A stretch of 64,000 bases of DNA, from assembly GCA_028023455.1 (NCBI GenBank), contig JAQFVV010000501.1, positions 394,795 to 458,794 of the forward strand, written 5' to 3'. Of the stretch, positions 35,510 through 50,323 are shown piece after piece. Under the pieces are notes generated by a model, which did no database searches, was not told the origin of the DNA, and was given only the letters and a program-made list of their open reading frames with translations. This stretch comes from Epiperipatus broadwayi. Taxonomy: Eukaryota; Onychophora; Udeonychophora; Euonychophora; Peripatidae. The position numbers and the translations under genes are program-made. The first letter of the stretch is position 1; each line of letters starts with the position of its first letter.

Positions 35510-38500
35510 AACATGAATCAAATTGTAATTTGTTGATTTTATTTTACATTTATTATTATCATTTAAATTGTATACATTAATAAAAAATAATATTTAAAAA
35601 AGACAATTTTGTTTTGTTTTTATTTTTGCATTACAAAAAAGCACAGAAAAATTATTAAAATCAATGGCCCATGAAAGTTCATATTTTATAGTTTTAGCGT
35701 GAAAACGGCACCATCCTACGGCGACTTTATCTATAATACAAGCACCCAAAAATCTTTACATTTGTAATTGTTCACCTAATTCACTAAACTGAAAAAGAAC
35801 TCTTATGCTGAATAACAATATATCAATTGAAAATATTATACATGTTTATGTGTGAAAAAAAAAGTCAGTAATCTTTTAAACAAAAAGTTGCTATTGCAAG
35901 AACTTCATACTTTGAAGCACTTATTTTTATGTGATTATATTAAAATGGGATGAGAAAGTAAATAAGCTTAAGAAATGGAATTGGGAAAGCCATGTTCCTA
36001 GAAGGTATATTAGTAGATGGGTAGTTGAAGGTTCAAAACATGTTAGGAAATTGTGAGACATGTATGAAGCAGTTGAATGAAATAAGGAAATTTATTGCAA
36101 TAATGTGGTAAAAAAACTATGAATCTGAGAAATTGAAGTAAGATGAATCTTCATTGTGACATGGAGTAGCAGTGTTTGAAAATGATATTAAATGTGTTTT
36201 TATGTACATTATTTATATATTGTAACCAATTGGCTACACTGCTATATTAAAAATCAACAGTAATAATGGGTCTTCATTTAACTAAATACTTTAAGTTCCA
36301 AAATGATAGTATGAGAATTCTCAAACATTAAATTTATTAAATAATAATGCAATTTTAATATGTAAAAATTTTAATAAGAGTCATAAATGATTATAGAAGG
36401 GAGAAAAAAATGTAAAATAATGTAAACAAGTTGGTTTTCTCTCTCTTCAGTAATTATAATTAATTAGTAGTTTTAATGTAAACTATAAAAATATACTAAG
36501 AGAAAATAATTTTCTCTTTTTGTAAATTATTTCATAGATATTAATTTTAAACTTAAAAGAGAGATAAAGTTTTACTTTTATCAGTGTTTCTAAAAAGAAA
36601 AGATTTTAATACTTTTGGTAAATTTAAATTTTATTAGAATTGTTTTTTTCTCTCTCTCTCTTCAATACAAAAATCAAATCAGTGCAAATAACTGATTATC
36701 TTGTTTTCCCTTTGAAAGAAGAATTTTTTGATTAGAAAGGAATGTCAAGAATTGTGTGATATTAATTTACATTCTTGACTGTTTTCCAATGTCAAAGTTT
36801 AATGAGAGAAATAGCTGAACAATTGTGTTTGTAAAAATTTACCTAATTGGTTGTTATAAAAATTGTCATGTTGGAGACAGATTGTTATTGGCTTGTAGGC
36901 AATATTGCTCTAGAACAAAATACTAGGGATATGAATAAGTCAGAGGACCCAAGTATCTAGTAAGAAGAAATTATTTCTAACAACTATTAAAGAGAACAGT
37001 CAAGTCTTATTCTCAGCTGCTTAATAAGAAAGAAGCAGAAGTCTTATTTAAGCTATTGCATAGAACAATAAAATTTTAATCAAACTTTTAACAAAGTATG
37101 AGTTTAATTATAACATGGTTTCTACAATGAAAACCATGTGCTAAGTTAGCTAAAAGCTAAACATCTTCATATAACTTGCCTTCACTGGAATAAAATGTAG
37201 AGAAGTTATTCCTTAAAGTATTGTGCAACCTTATCTTCAACCAAGATCATGGGTCTCTGTCTATATTAGTAACCTGGAAAATTTAGTGGAAAGAAATGGA
37301 TAAAATTTTCTTTTGAATTAGCTGGAAATACTACACACCAGGAAAAGGACAAATTAATCATCTTCATGTGTAAAAACCTTCAAGAAGAAAATTCAACTGG
37401 AAATTGTAACTGGAAGGACTCCACAGAAGAATCAAACCAGGGTTAAAGATATTTTTTGAGTGCACCTTGTATTTTTAATAATAATAAAGTTTTTTTTCTT
37501 ATATAAAAGTAATATTTTTTTGTAAGAATTGATAATTTTAAGTTTTATTAATGTTTTCAAATTGTGCATCCATTCAATTTTCTCTTAAAATTATGAAAGA
37601 GTTTTTTTTTTAATTTAAATTTTGGAATGTTTTTTTTCCTTTTCATTCATTTTTCCACCCTAAAACTTAACAAAATATTAATTAAACTAAGTCTAAGATT
37701 GTTATCTTTGATTTTTTTTTGAAAATGTCGTTTTTCCAAATCTTAGTTATTGTAAAGAAATTACTTAATGAATTAAAAGTTAATTTAATGAATAGAAATC
37801 AATTGATTAATATAATGTTTATGAAACTATATTGATGAAATGAATGTTTAAAATTTCATACTATCATGTCAATTTCTTTTATTTATTGTTAATCAGTGAG
37901 TTATCAAATAATTGTTTTAAAATATTTTTTAGTCTTTATTCCTTTTAACTCCTATTACATGAATTTTCAGTATATGTGACTTTATTTCAAGACATCTTAG
38001 TATTCTGGAATTTTTTATTATTATATTCCAATAAAACTATTTACTTATAGTAGGGTAAACCTATGAATTATTTAAAGTGATTTGGAATAAGCTGCTTTAT
38101 TTATTTATCTTTTCCTCACAGTAATAGCCTAAAGAGTTCTTGCTTCCCAAGCTAGATTAGAGTATAACAGTTAGTTATATGGATTAGGGGTTTAGGTTGG
38201 TGTTTGGTCTCAAGATAACCCTGGATGATGCAAAGGTAGACTTGAGGCACTACATTTTATTTGTTATTATTTAGAAATTAAGTTTATAGTCGGCCAGTAC
38301 ATTAATGGTTCTACATGACCATGGCATTGACGGTTATCAGCATATTTTAGTACTTCAGCATTACTTGATTTTTTTATACATTCTGATGGATTAGCACCTG
38401 CCTCTATGCATCCAAATTATTGTGTTGTATTGTATGGCAATGTCTAAATAATTAGCCAGGTGGGTAATAGATCCATTTCAAATCTAGTCACAAGGTTTGA

Positions 38501-39594
38501 CTGTTGATTTTTTTTTTATTGTTGATCATTCATGAAGATGAATGATTATTATATTTCTCTATAATGCTGGGTGAACTTATAATTAGTTCTTTGCTGATCT
38601 CTTGTGATCATTATATTCATTATCATTTCTTTTATATTTAATTTTATATTTTGTTTATTTGGGGATGATGATGACTTCCCATCTCATAAGTTGGCCCTAA
38701 TATGTTGGGTACTGTTACAAAAGAATACTAATTATGGGATATTGTAACCCCAGATTTTTTCTTATTAACCTCCTATTTTCCATACTGTTACTATATATAT
38801 ATATATATATATATATTTATCTTTTCTGTTCTGGGAAGAAATTGACAATATCCTCTCGGTTTCTCATCAATGCGTGAGTTATGTTTTTTTTTCTTTCCTC
38901 ATTTTAAATTTATTGGTGGGTTTAAATTTTTCTCCAAATTTCAATTTGTTAATTCTTTACTCCCTTCTTTATGTTGGCCTTTAAAATCTACTTAGCTCGC
39001 TGTATTTTTTAAAGTTTTCAAATTGTATCTGTTTGTAATTTATATGAGATAAATAGTTGTTGGTTTTCTCTCCTTTTCCTTTCTATATTTCTACAATAGT
39101 CGTCTATATTTGGGCAATTTCAATTATCTTAGGAGAGTTTTCTTTTTTATATGTTATGTGTGAAATTTTATTCTTTAAAATGTCCAATTCTATCGTTATC
39201 TTTAATATGGCAAGTCTTATTTTGTGTATAATTTTTCTTTGATATGTATAAGCCCTTTAAAATTTGTAATTAAAACCTTTAAAATCTTCAAGTTAAACAA
39301 AAAAAGAAACAAAGGGTATAGTAAAATATACACTTTCATATAAAAAAGTCTTCCAAGTGCAAACTAATTGTAGAATAAATATTAGAAAGGAAGAAATTTG
39401 GAGTGAGAAAATAATTCATATTTTTATATTAAATTAAATTGATATAATTTTGAAAAAAAATATTTTAAAAAATTAAAATATGGGTAAGAGAATGTTTAAA
39501 ATAAAGAAAGTGTGCGATTAAAAATTTGAATTGGGAAAAATTAAAATTCAAATAATAATATGGAGATAAAAAATTATGATCTTGTTTGTTTTTT

Positions 39595-39634
<40 letters not shown>

Positions 39635-40150
39635 TGTACCCTCACTTTCAAGAAATATGTAATAATAATAATTTGGTCTAGCTCAGATAAATAATTATGC
39701 TCATCTAAAATTTATCTAATCAATAATAACTATATTCTCCAATATTATCTGTTGTTAAATTAGCTCAAATTAATAAATAGTAATATGGTTCGGTTTCATA
39801 AATTAAATAAATATATATCTAATAAAATCATGAGACTGTGAAGTGAGTTTCCAAGTGGCAAGACGATTACATTTAGCCAATATCCCATAAGATACTGCCT
39901 CAATGGCATAAGAATACTATCCCCCTCCTATTATCTCAAACAATAAATCTATAGCATTCCTATGTCTTCAATAATAATTAATTAATTAAGATTATCTCAA
40001 TAAATTAATCTTCATTTCTTTATCTAAATAATCTAGCTCAAATAATCGCAGGTTCTTTTAAAATAATTCTAAGCAATTATAATGTCTGTAATTAAGTATG
40101 ATAAGGGATTTAATATCATTCTCAACTACATCTGACTAATATTAATAATA
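35510..40150. other. AT-rich region without recognisable gene
   Basis: No supportable gene. Contains (TA)n tracts at about 38792-38816 and 39601-39632, a TTTATTTTTGCATTAC stretch at about 35615 that echoes 35169, and many A/T runs. Confidence 0.5.
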
Positions 40151-40154
40151 ATTA

Positions 40155-40317
<163 letters not shown>

Positions 40318-40319
40318 TA

Positions 40320-42360
40320 TACTTTAATCTTATCTCTTTTCTCATTATAATACTGGTCATATGTAATAATAATTAATAATATGATATAATCTTTTATTAT
40401 TCATATGGCATCTTAAATAAATATGTGGTATAATCTTATCATCTGAGAATATGAGGCAACCAAAATAATACTATAATTCTGGATAAATATCTTATAGTTA
40501 GTATATAACCTAATAATAATATAACAAATGAAGTTTCTTGAAGAAATCATATCAAGAAAATATTATAAGTCTTAAATAATAGTTTTATTTATGTTGTGCA
40601 AATATTATATTTAAAATTCAAATTATCTGTGATTACGTAACTGTGATGTGGAGAAATTGAGTCAACACCGAGATTTACAAAACAAATTTAACAAATTTTA
40701 TTAACAACTTCAACAATAAATTATATACATTATTTACATCATTAATGAACCTTATCTAGTCACATTTTCTATACTTTCCAAAATAAATTATGTATTACAA
40801 AATATGAGATATGGAACATTGTTTTATAAAAATATCTATTATTAAAATATTATTATAGTATATTTTTATTACATCTTCATTAAGTTGATAAGTTGAAAAT
40901 ATAAGATAAAAAAAATAATCAGTCTGCTATTCATTTATTACTGGTACTTAGTTATTTTAAAATAGTTTAATACATCTTGTAGTCATTCCCAACTTAATAA
41001 TGGCATGTATGTGCTGGTGTATTGTTACTACAGAATATCCTTTACAAAAAAACTTATGATTATCTGTATTCTTTTAACACGATTTAGTTTTATCATATTA
41101 TTTGTCAAAAATGTGCATCATAAGTAAGTTTTAAAAATACTTACTAATTAATCAATATTTTTTAAGAACCCATTTTAATTATCATTTATACATCTTTCTA
41201 AGATAATCAATTTAGAATATAAAATATTTTATGATTCTCCTCCTTATCAATTATACTCTGATATTCATTTGCATTCGTCTCTATCATCACTTCAAGCAAG
41301 ACAACCTATCTGATCATTTCTAATAACAATTCCACACCTCCAAAGTTATTCATTATTTCCTGTTTTAAATACAATCCTACACGATGTAATACTAGAAATT
41401 TTAATAGTGAACAGATTCGTAGGTATATGGAATAATTAAAGTTTTAATTCAAAAATCCCTACTAAATATTCATATGGTAACAGTGTATAAGAAAATGAGG
41501 TCTGACTTCTGTTTAATAACCTCCACCACAAAATATAATGTCCAATCTATTTATTCAGCTCTATGGAACATTTAACTTTAATACAAAGAAACACTACCAT
41601 GGAAAATATACAAGCTATAGGGCTAAGTTATCTATACTTGCATAATCATCACCACCGATTACCCTTATTCCCATATAAATAAATCCTACATAACATTACT
41701 TTGGTTTCATTTAACTTACTCCCAAGCCACTACCTTTATAACTTTTTTAAAGATTTATCTCTCTACATCGCTAAAATTCTTACTACTTTTCCACAAGAAT
41801 AAATAAATTTGCATACAAATAACAACTGAACTACTCAATAAGAAAGATTACTTCTTTTTTTTTAGAACCCTTGAATTAAAATATAAATAATTACTATAGT
41901 TTTAATACTTCCATACTTTAATCATTTTAAAATAAGTATTAAGTTCAGTTACAATAAAATCATATAATTATATTCCCATTATGTTAAAATATATTTATCA
42001 TATAAGATAAAAGTATGCATATTTTTTTAAAATAAATAAACTCCTATAAGCTCTGTGTATGCATCGTGTTTTTATACGTTCTCACACATCCACACAAAAA
42101 ATAATAAAAAATACATTATAAAATCATTAATATTTTTACAATTGTTACCATAAGTAATATCTCCACTGGTTAATTACTTAATTGATGTTTCTGGTCCATA
42201 AGCTAAATAAAACATTATATAGCATACCATTCATTCAATATTATCACACTTAAAATGTTAAGTCTTTTTTAAAATTATTAAATATTTTTTTATAAGAATC
42301 TAAGCACTATGTTAGTAAATAGTTTAATATTTTATGTTCCTTTCCTACCTCTAACCTATG
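40320..42360. other. AT-rich region without recognisable gene
   Basis: Nothing supportable was seen on either strand. Confidence 0.5.
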
Positions 42361-42367
42361 AATAAGC

Positions 42368-43095
42368 ATTAACCCTTAAACCGCTAATTAAATCATTGGT
42401 TGTATGAGGTAAAAATCAAATCTTTTAATTGGCCAACTCACAAACTGAAGACAAAGCCTATTGTTAAAACATATTCGTCTATAATATTAAATTCAACTCA
42501 GATACGTTTATAAAAAGTATATTATTAATTTTTCAGGTTATGAAGAGAACGAAAGTTCTTTCAAAAATAAATTGCTATTTATTTATTCTAAAATATTCAA
42601 TTTCGGCAACATAAAAGCTATAATTTAAACAAAAAGATCGACTTTTACGTTATAGAAAAGTAAATATTTCTTTTTACTACAGCTTCAATATTTTTACAAA
42701 AATCTTCGATATTTTTCGAAAATAATTTTGTTTTTTTAGTTTATTTTTTAAAAATTATTTTAAATTTGTGAAATTATACTTTTTTTAATACTTAATCACA
42801 TTCGAAATGAAAATCTCAGCGTTTATCTTTATTTTCTTTGATCAGGCGGTTTCTTTGTTTTTTCCAGCCAATCAGAATGTCTTTTTCGGCTGAGAGCTTG
42901 CTAAGAACCAATCACAAATAATGTTCTTTCTTTGTTTAGGTTTAAATGCATTTTTTTTTTATTTTTTACTTGTAAAATAAGTCGGAAGAGGTCACCATCG
43001 TACAGAACTTTTAAAAATCTCTTTAAAACATATCGAACGAATTTTTTAGCATAAGAATCGGCTGAGTTAGAGTGACGTCAACTGCTTATGAGAGG
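42368..43095 (+). repeat. About 700-bp dispersed element F, copy 1
   Basis: Aligns over its whole length with the reverse complement of 60660-61353. Anchor blocks, in order: TTAACCC-or-CTTTTAACCGCT, GAGGTAAAA, CTTTTAATTGG, CTCACAAACT, AAAAGTATATTA, GAACGAAAGTT, CCAATCAGA, ACTTGTAAAATAA, CACCATC, TTAGAGTGA. No ORF. A full TGACGTCA palindrome lies at 43073-43080. Non-autonomous transposon or other dispersed repeat; edges estimated from where similarity fades. Confidence 0.7.
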
Positions 43096-43099
43096 TCGC

Positions 43100-46000
43100 G
43101 TCAAAGACAGGCTAAGCGTTAATATTAAGATTAGTAAAATAATTTGAAAAGACCATATTTACAACAAAAAGAAACTCCGGCGATAACAGTTCATTAAAAG
43201 AAAAATGTTCTTTTTTCCTATCTCGTATTTCATTGCCCAGTGCTGTTGATAAAACTTCTCATGCCAAAACCATGCATGCTCTGTTGGTTCCACTTTTAAA
43301 ACAAAATGAATGACAATTTTTCCAAAATAAAAATAAAAGTAAGGTAAGTTGACTTTTTAGAATATCCGGATTGATTCCTAAATAACCATGAATTTGTTTT
43401 TAAAAGTTTATAAAATAACAATTCATAGTTCCTATTCTTCACTAAAATAAATTATTGAAAGTACTTTTAATATTATATAATAAAATAATTTCAAAGTTCA
43501 GCTACTTTTATCCAAATTTCCCGATGGTTTATATTCTTTGATACAGCAATAAAATTCAGCATTCTTCGATACTTACGACGTAGTTAAAGACTTCCATAAA
43601 TTAATTAATAATAGGATAATTTTGATTACTTATTTTTCAGAATTTCTTTTCAATACAATAAGAAAACGATCCAATAATAATTTCAGCCTTTTTTACATTT
43701 TTTTTAAAAATTATTATAATAGTTTTTTTTTTAAAAAAAAAAACCATTAGATATTTCTTCATAGATACATATTTTGGTGTTTCATAATAATTCTTTTATC
43801 CAATTTAAAAAATTTTAAAAATTTACCATCTTATTTTTAAAATATGTCCTCCAAATAAAAGCATTTTTTATATACTTCTTTACTTTTAATTTGTCGCGAA
43901 TTTCTATAAACCTCTCCTGTGATGTCCAATTTGCTAACCTCAATAGCAAACCAATATTACCAATTAATATAGGCAAAATTATATGCCTAATAGAAAGATA
44001 ATAATTTGACATTTTTATATACATTTAAGTTTAACGATGACCTATTTATGCTTAATGTGACATAGAATTAAGTTTAATAAATCAGTTGATAGGGAATTAC
44101 TTAGCTTTTAGCGTGGCATTTTTGTATAAGATTTTATAATAACTTACTGTACTTTCTTTAAAATAGAAATTACTATAATTGACTATTAATGGTACACTTA
44201 GTTAACAGAAGTAGTAATAACAGTAGTACCTCAAAAATAATTGTACTTCGATTTTTATACTTGAACAAATTACTCTTTTAATTGGTTAACTAAACAATGC
44301 TTAGCTTATTTACATCCCTGGCCAACAATGCAGGATCAAAGTTAAAAATAAACAATGATTTATCTAATATTTATTATTTATTATATTATTTAATTTCTAG
44401 TTAATTTTCATATTTATTTACATCTACCAAACTCTTCAAAATAACTTTTAAATTTATATCGTAATACTTATTATTACTTTTAGCTTTTTTTAAAAACATA
44501 ATTATTTTTCAAAACAAAATAAAAATCTAATTTTACTTATTACATTAGTTTCTCTTTTTTTAAAATAATAATAAAAAACACAACTTAAGATTTTTTACTA
44601 GCTAATTTTATTTTATCTCGTGGTAGTTCAAATATAATATTTTAAACTCTATAACAGAATTTTAAAACAATTTTGCAACTTTACTAAAAAACTCACAAGC
44701 ATGTGTGTACCGATATCTATCTGTCACATGACTTACAACCCAGATGAAATGCTTATAATTAGCTAAAAATAAACCAAAGAATTCAATTTTTTTTAAAATA
44801 CTTTTTAAATAAAATAATAGTTCGATATTATAAAACCAAATATTCATTTCCTACCACAATACTATTAATAAATAAATATTTTACATTCGATTATTAAAAA
44901 TTAATTTTTATTACTCAAATATATTATTTATTTAACTTCAAGTTATTACTTTTTAAACTTTACTTTAACCCTTTATCTACAAGACCTATTAATGCAGGAT
45001 TTATTATGGCCAGTTTTCCCAACCATACAATATTATAATTCATCTTTAGTTAATTGTTTTTTTTAAAATATTAACACAATATTATACAGTAAATATTCTT
45101 ATTTGCTTTAACTAGACTTTAGAAGATTGTCAACACATTATATACATCATACCTCTAACATAGCTTTTAAATTTAAAATTTTTTATAGATTGATTTAAAC
45201 AATTCATCCTAACCTAAACAAAAGGGTACAATATATATATATTACTACTTAAGATGGCAGAATACGCTGAAGCTGGCTATAGTAAAGAATATTAATTTTC
45301 AATTTTATATAGGCATTTTTTTAAAAAAAATTTGTAGTTATATATATATAACTCCTTTAATATTTCAACTAGCAGACTGGTTTTCATCAAACTTTTTAAA
45401 TAAATTCTATTATATTTTATGTAAGATTATTTTAAAACTTTGTAGACCAATGCTTAACCTCAAGATAAAATTTTAATCTATTGTGATAACAAAATTTTAA
45501 ATTTAGATTGTTAAGATAAGACACATAATGAAATTAATTAATATAAAATGTACAAATATTCTATTTAATTGATTAAAAACCTGGCTTAATAATTAATTAA
45601 AAACATGGCTATTTTGAGATGATAATCTAGAAAATTCTAAAAAAAATTGTGTGGTATAACAAATAGGTATAAAAGCTCCCATAAATTTATTGTCTGATAG
45701 GAAAAACATTCAACCTAGGCTGAAGCTATTCAGAAACCATTCATTAATTCAGTTTATTAAAGATTTATACATTAGAAGCTTTTCTTGATTGTTTATTCAA
45801 GTTATTCTATGCTATGCTGGGATTCTTCATTTTGTGTGATGAGCCACTTCTTACCAGCCCTCTCAGCAAAATCATAGATACATGCCAACAGTTTAGGACA
45901 AGCAGATGACAGTTTAAAAAATGTAAATCAATCAAATTTTCTTAGCAGAGTTCTTCAAAATATGCTGGGCTAGAAGACCAACTCCATGCTCTAAGTTGAA

Positions 46001-47550
46001 CCTTCAACCTCTAACATGTCATGACATCATAAATCTTTAGAAAGCTGACCTCCTAAAGCCAGTCTACCAAGAAGACAAGCAACAACTTTGAATAGCTTAG
46101 TAATAATATAAACTTTTATATACCAAAAGCCAGTGGTGGTTGTAAATGTTTTCCTTTTGTATATGCACATTACTGTTTTATTAATCATAATATTAAATTT
46201 AAATGTTTTTTTTTCCTTTTATTATTTTATGCATCTATTAATTGATATCAAATATATAAGTTATTATGAATGTTTTACTGTTTTTTATAGAGTATGCCTT
46301 AATTTAGAATGTATTATTAATATATATATATACTGAAAAAAATTCTCTTTTCTCTTTTCCATGCATTCAGAGTTTTAACAGTTTTTTAATGAAGTTTAAT
46401 TATTATTGTATAATAGCTTGTTCCATCTTCCTTTCTCTCTTAGAATACTTAAAACAAGTTTTTTTTTTCTAAAACCAAACAGAAGTTTAATCAATTAGTA
46501 AAATCTTTTAAAGAAGATTGTAAAAATGTTTAAAATAAACTTTTGCTTTTAATTAACATTAATCAATTTATTTTATATATGTGTGATTTGATTTTAAATT
46601 TGCTAAACACTTTATACATAATATGCTATTATATAAAAAGATTCATCTACTTGTGTGTGTTCTTAAATCAAAGTCCAATGTTATTTTATAGGGATTGTCC
46701 TTTATTTCATCAAAAGAAACTAAGTCTTTACTCGGTTGATATTATTAGTATATTTCTTCTGGTCACCCAGACCATCTACCTTTATCACAGTCTATTTACC
46801 CTGGCATTGTCTGGCTTTGCTATAGTCAACACGCCATTTTTTTTTGTTAGTTTCACTACATATTGGTGAATTCTTAAGAGCCTCTGGCTGCAACATTCCA
46901 GTCAAGCTCACATTTTAATCCAGGCTAGCAATTATCTGATCATCGACTAACTTGTTTTTTGCAATGTAAGCTTAACATTAGCCTCTCATGCTTCTCTTAT
47001 GTTGAATAACCTTTCTTAGTTTAATATGATCAATCATTAGGTGGTATTATATTGCTGCTCACATGTGTCTATTGTGCATATATGCGAAAGCATTTAAGGG
47101 GATAAATTGAATACTTTTTTTTTTATTAAAAGTCATCCACATAAAGTTACCATTCTATTTTATAAAACACTCCTAAAAGATCATTGAAATCTTATTGAAT
47201 TAATTGAATTGAAAAATAATTTAACTCTCCAAGCCGTCAACAATACCGTACTCTGTTAAGACATTCATAGATGCGATATTAATTAATTTTATGATGTCTT
47301 TATTTTTTTTTTTATTTCTAATAAACATTATTATTATATTTATTAAATTAATTTGGCTGAAATTTATTTACTGTGACTGTTTATCGTTTAAATTTAATAA
47401 TTGTGAGTCTCATAGTCTGAGTTGAATTAGTGTCATGGGCAGGTAATTTATTTTATGGCAGGAGGCTCGGTCACCCCAAATAAATTTTATATGCTCTACA
47501 AGTAGCCTATTGGTGCTCTCAAATGGCTAATATTCTTAACACATGTGGGA
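43100..47550. other. AT-rich region without recognisable gene
   Basis: No supportable gene. A 108-codon hydrophobic frame at 46543-46869 has no recognisable motif and low-complexity composition. Confidence 0.5.
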
Positions 47551-47556
47551 TCTTGT

Positions 47557-47665
<109 letters not shown>

Positions 47666-47822
47666 AAAACTGTCTAACACTATACTAGCAAAAATAAAAA
47701 TGCAAAACCATAAAACAATACAATACTAGATTAAATTTTAAAAATTTTACCAAAATCCTTACACAACCATGGTTTCATCTACTACAAATAGACCTTCTCA
47801 AGTGAAAATCAATCTAAAGGAA

Positions 47823-47826
<4 letters not shown>

Positions 47827-47906
<80 letters not shown>
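47827..47906. repeat. (TA)n tract in the 3' UTR of the long Penelope-like copy
   Basis: About 40 TA units 24 bases past the stop codon. The truncated copy has a tract at the same position (51847-51908), so it belongs to the element. Confidence 0.95.
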
Positions 47907-47908
<2 letters not shown>

Positions 47909-47929
47909 AACAAACCTTCCCATAATTCA

Positions 47930-50323
47930 CTACAAATTCCACCTTCCCTTAATATCAAAAGAAGTCTTCATAAGATTGATAGCCTCAGAATCAAGGAGTT
48001 TTATCATCAAAGTCTCCTTTATTCTTCTTTTTAACTCATTCTTTTCATAAAAAATAACCGAAGCATTGTTAAACAATATTCTATGACCTGTATTCAATTC
48101 ATGAATATATAAAGCTGAGTTAAGATACCTATGTTTAACCCTACTTATATGAACCTTAACCCTTTCATTAAGGCTAAATTTACTCTGACCTACATAAAAT
48201 TTACCACAACTACATGGAATTTTATAAACAATACCAGGAATAGACCTACTATCAATAGACTGCTTTGAACCATTAAGTAATGAATTCAAATCAGAACCTT
48301 TCCTCCATGCAACCTTCATTCCACCTAACAAATGACTATTCCTATAAACCAAATTATAAATTGATGCTTTAAATGGTAAAGACATATAATCATCATCCTT
48401 ACCAACAAAATTCTTATCATCCAAATCACGACTATAAACATTATTATTAAATACCACTTTTTTAATAAAATCATGATTATAACCCAATTCTACATATTCA
48501 GCAGCAAATTGACTTCTTTGAATATCAGCATCATTATTAAAATTATTAAGCCTTCTATTCCGACAACAAAAATTCAACAAAGACATTTTTTTATGTATAA
48601 AAGGCTGATAACTATCAGGCCTAATCATATTTCTCAAATTTTTAGGTTTTATAAAATGACTACAAAACAAAACATCATTAACCTTCTCAACATTTAAATC
48701 TAAAAACTTTAATTTTACAAAATCAAAACCACCCCCCTCAATTGTAAACTTAATACTAGAATCAAAACCATTCAATGCACATAAAAACTCTTCTAATTTC
48801 TCTTTCTGAATAACAAACAAACAATCATCAACATACCTAACAAATAATTTAATAGAACATGAAAACATATTAATAATACTACACTCCAAATAATCAATAT
48901 AGACAGCACACATCAATGGAGAAATGACATAACCAATAACCCAACCTTCTCTAATCTTATAAAACACATCATTAGACATAAAATACATTGAATCCTCTAA
49001 CAGCAAAAGCAAATCATGAAAAACCTTAATCTTATCTGCAGAAAAACATTCTAATTTTTTTAAAATTGAAAGAAAAACATCAATACTTTTTAATCTATTA
49101 ACCGATTGATACATATTTTCAATGTCTAAACTACCAAAAACACAATCATCATCCAAAACAAAACCATTTATTTTCTTAAAAGCCTCAAAAGAAGAAGAAA
49201 CACAAAATTGACCCAATTTTATATAATCCTTAAAATATCTTATAATAAATTTTGATATTTTATCAACAATTCCTCCTGTAAAATCAAAAATACATCTCAA
49301 AGGAAAATTATCTTTATGAGACTTCAAATTAAAGAAAACCTTTGGAGCCACAAAATCACTAGGGTAACAATTTAAATAAGTAGCTCTATCAAAAATCTTT
49401 TTATTTTCCATAACTTTCATAATCTTAATTAATTTAGATTTTATTTTTTTACCAGGATCAGAATCTAAAATAGCATATTTTCCATTATTTAATTCTAAAG
49501 AAACTTTACTTTTAAAATCAATATTATTTAACAATACAAACCGGCCACCTTTATCTTCTTTTAACAATACTACATCATTGGCTTTCAATCTTTTTTTAAC
49601 AAAACTAATTTCCTTAGGGGCAAAAACAAATTTTTCTCTTTTAAGTAATTGACTATTCAAAATAACCTGTAAAGACATTTTATTTTCATCAGAAATATTA
49701 CTATTACTTTCAATGGCAGAAACAAAATCAAAAACTAAATTTTTATTAGCAAATGGAACAAAGCCAGGACCCTTAGCTAAAATAGCCAAATCAGATACAT
49801 TCAAAACATAATTTGACAAATTTAAAACAGATGAAGCATCAGGCCTATTTTTATAAAACCCAAATCTAAACTCTTTTCCTTTCACAAAACTTTTATTTTC
49901 AGCCTTTCCAATCAACCATTTAAATTTCTTGAAATACTTATTATTATAAGTGATTTCACACTTACTCCTAAACCACTTTAAAAAAGAATTTAAAACAGAA
50001 TAATTAAAATTCCTTCTAAAATCCAACTTTCTTCTAAACATTTTATAACTATCAATTAAATTAGATAAACTACTCATAATCTGCATAATAAATTGTTTAA
50101 GAATAAATCTTTTAAAATTTAGAATAAAATCGCAATTAGAAAATAAAACCAGTTTCCTATCCAATTTAATATTACACGAATTAGGAAACACATTGCAAAA
50201 CCTACAAGACTTAAGAAAATTAACCTGAGCTTTTAAAGATTCAATTCTATTAGACATATTAATCAACTTTTTTATTTCTAAAATTTCTACACAAGAAAAA
50301 TTATCATACAAAACCTGCCACAT
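47930..50323 (-). CDS. Penelope-like reverse transcriptase / GIY-YIG endonuclease (797 aa, intact)
   Basis: Copies element RNA into DNA at a nick made by its own endonuclease. Visible order: N-terminal Cys cluster (CRFCNVFPNSC, residues 40-50); ILAKGPGFVP (181-190), the block preceding RT in Penelope-like proteins; VVLLKEDKGGRFVLLN (251-266); PKVFFNLKSHKDNFPLRCIF (327-346); RT motif A with SLDIENMYQ (398-406); motif B WVIGYVISPL (461-470); motif C FVRYVDDCLF (494-503) with two catalytic Asp; then GIY-YIG: PGIVYKIPCSCGKFYVGQS (696-714), HIS (725-727) and KRRIKETLMIKLLD, with the likely catalytic Glu at 770. The IPCSCGKFYVGQ Cys pair is typical of endonuclease-bearing Penelope-like elements. 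The ORF is free of stops and close to the usual family length. The ATG at 50323 follows TTTCTTTCAG, which could be a splice acceptor; M23 is a weaker alternative start. Subfamily not assigned. Confidence 0.93.
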   Translation of the reverse strand: MWQVLYDNFSCVEILEIKKLINMSNRIESLKAQVNFLKSCRFCNVFPNSCNIKLDRKLVLFSNCDFILNFKRFILKQFIMQIMSSLSNLIDSYKMFRRKLDFRRNFNYSVLNSFLKWFRSKCEITYNNKYFKKFKWLIGKAENKSFVKGKEFRFGFYKNRPDASSVLNLSNYVLNVSDLAILAKGPGFVPFANKNLVFDFVSAIESNSNISDENKMSLQVILNSQLLKREKFVFAPKEISFVKKRLKANDVVLLKEDKGGRFVLLNNIDFKSKVSLELNNGKYAILDSDPGKKIKSKLIKIMKVMENKKIFDRATYLNCYPSDFVAPKVFFNLKSHKDNFPLRCIFDFTGGIVDKISKFIIRYFKDYIKLGQFCVSSSFEAFKKINGFVLDDDCVFGSLDIENMYQSVNRLKSIDVFLSILKKLECFSADKIKVFHDLLLLLEDSMYFMSNDVFYKIREGWVIGYVISPLMCAVYIDYLECSIINMFSCSIKLFVRYVDDCLFVIQKEKLEEFLCALNGFDSSIKFTIEGGGFDFVKLKFLDLNVEKVNDVLFCSHFIKPKNLRNMIRPDSYQPFIHKKMSLLNFCCRNRRLNNFNNDADIQRSQFAAEYVELGYNHDFIKKVVFNNNVYSRDLDDKNFVGKDDDYMSLPFKASIYNLVYRNSHLLGGMKVAWRKGSDLNSLLNGSKQSIDSRSIPGIVYKIPCSCGKFYVGQSKFSLNERVKVHISRVKHRYLNSALYIHELNTGHRILFNNASVIFYEKNELKRRIKETLMIKLLDSEAINLMKTSFDIKGRWNL

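Noticed and set aside
46543-46869. 108-codon hydrophobic frame
   Set aside because: T-rich sequence gives Leu/Ile/Phe-rich frames by chance; no family signature.
47690-47930. Hammerhead ribozyme in the Penelope-like 3' region
   Set aside because: Such ribozymes are known in this class, but I could not find the CUGAUGA and GAAA core in a foldable order; a covariance-model search would settle it.
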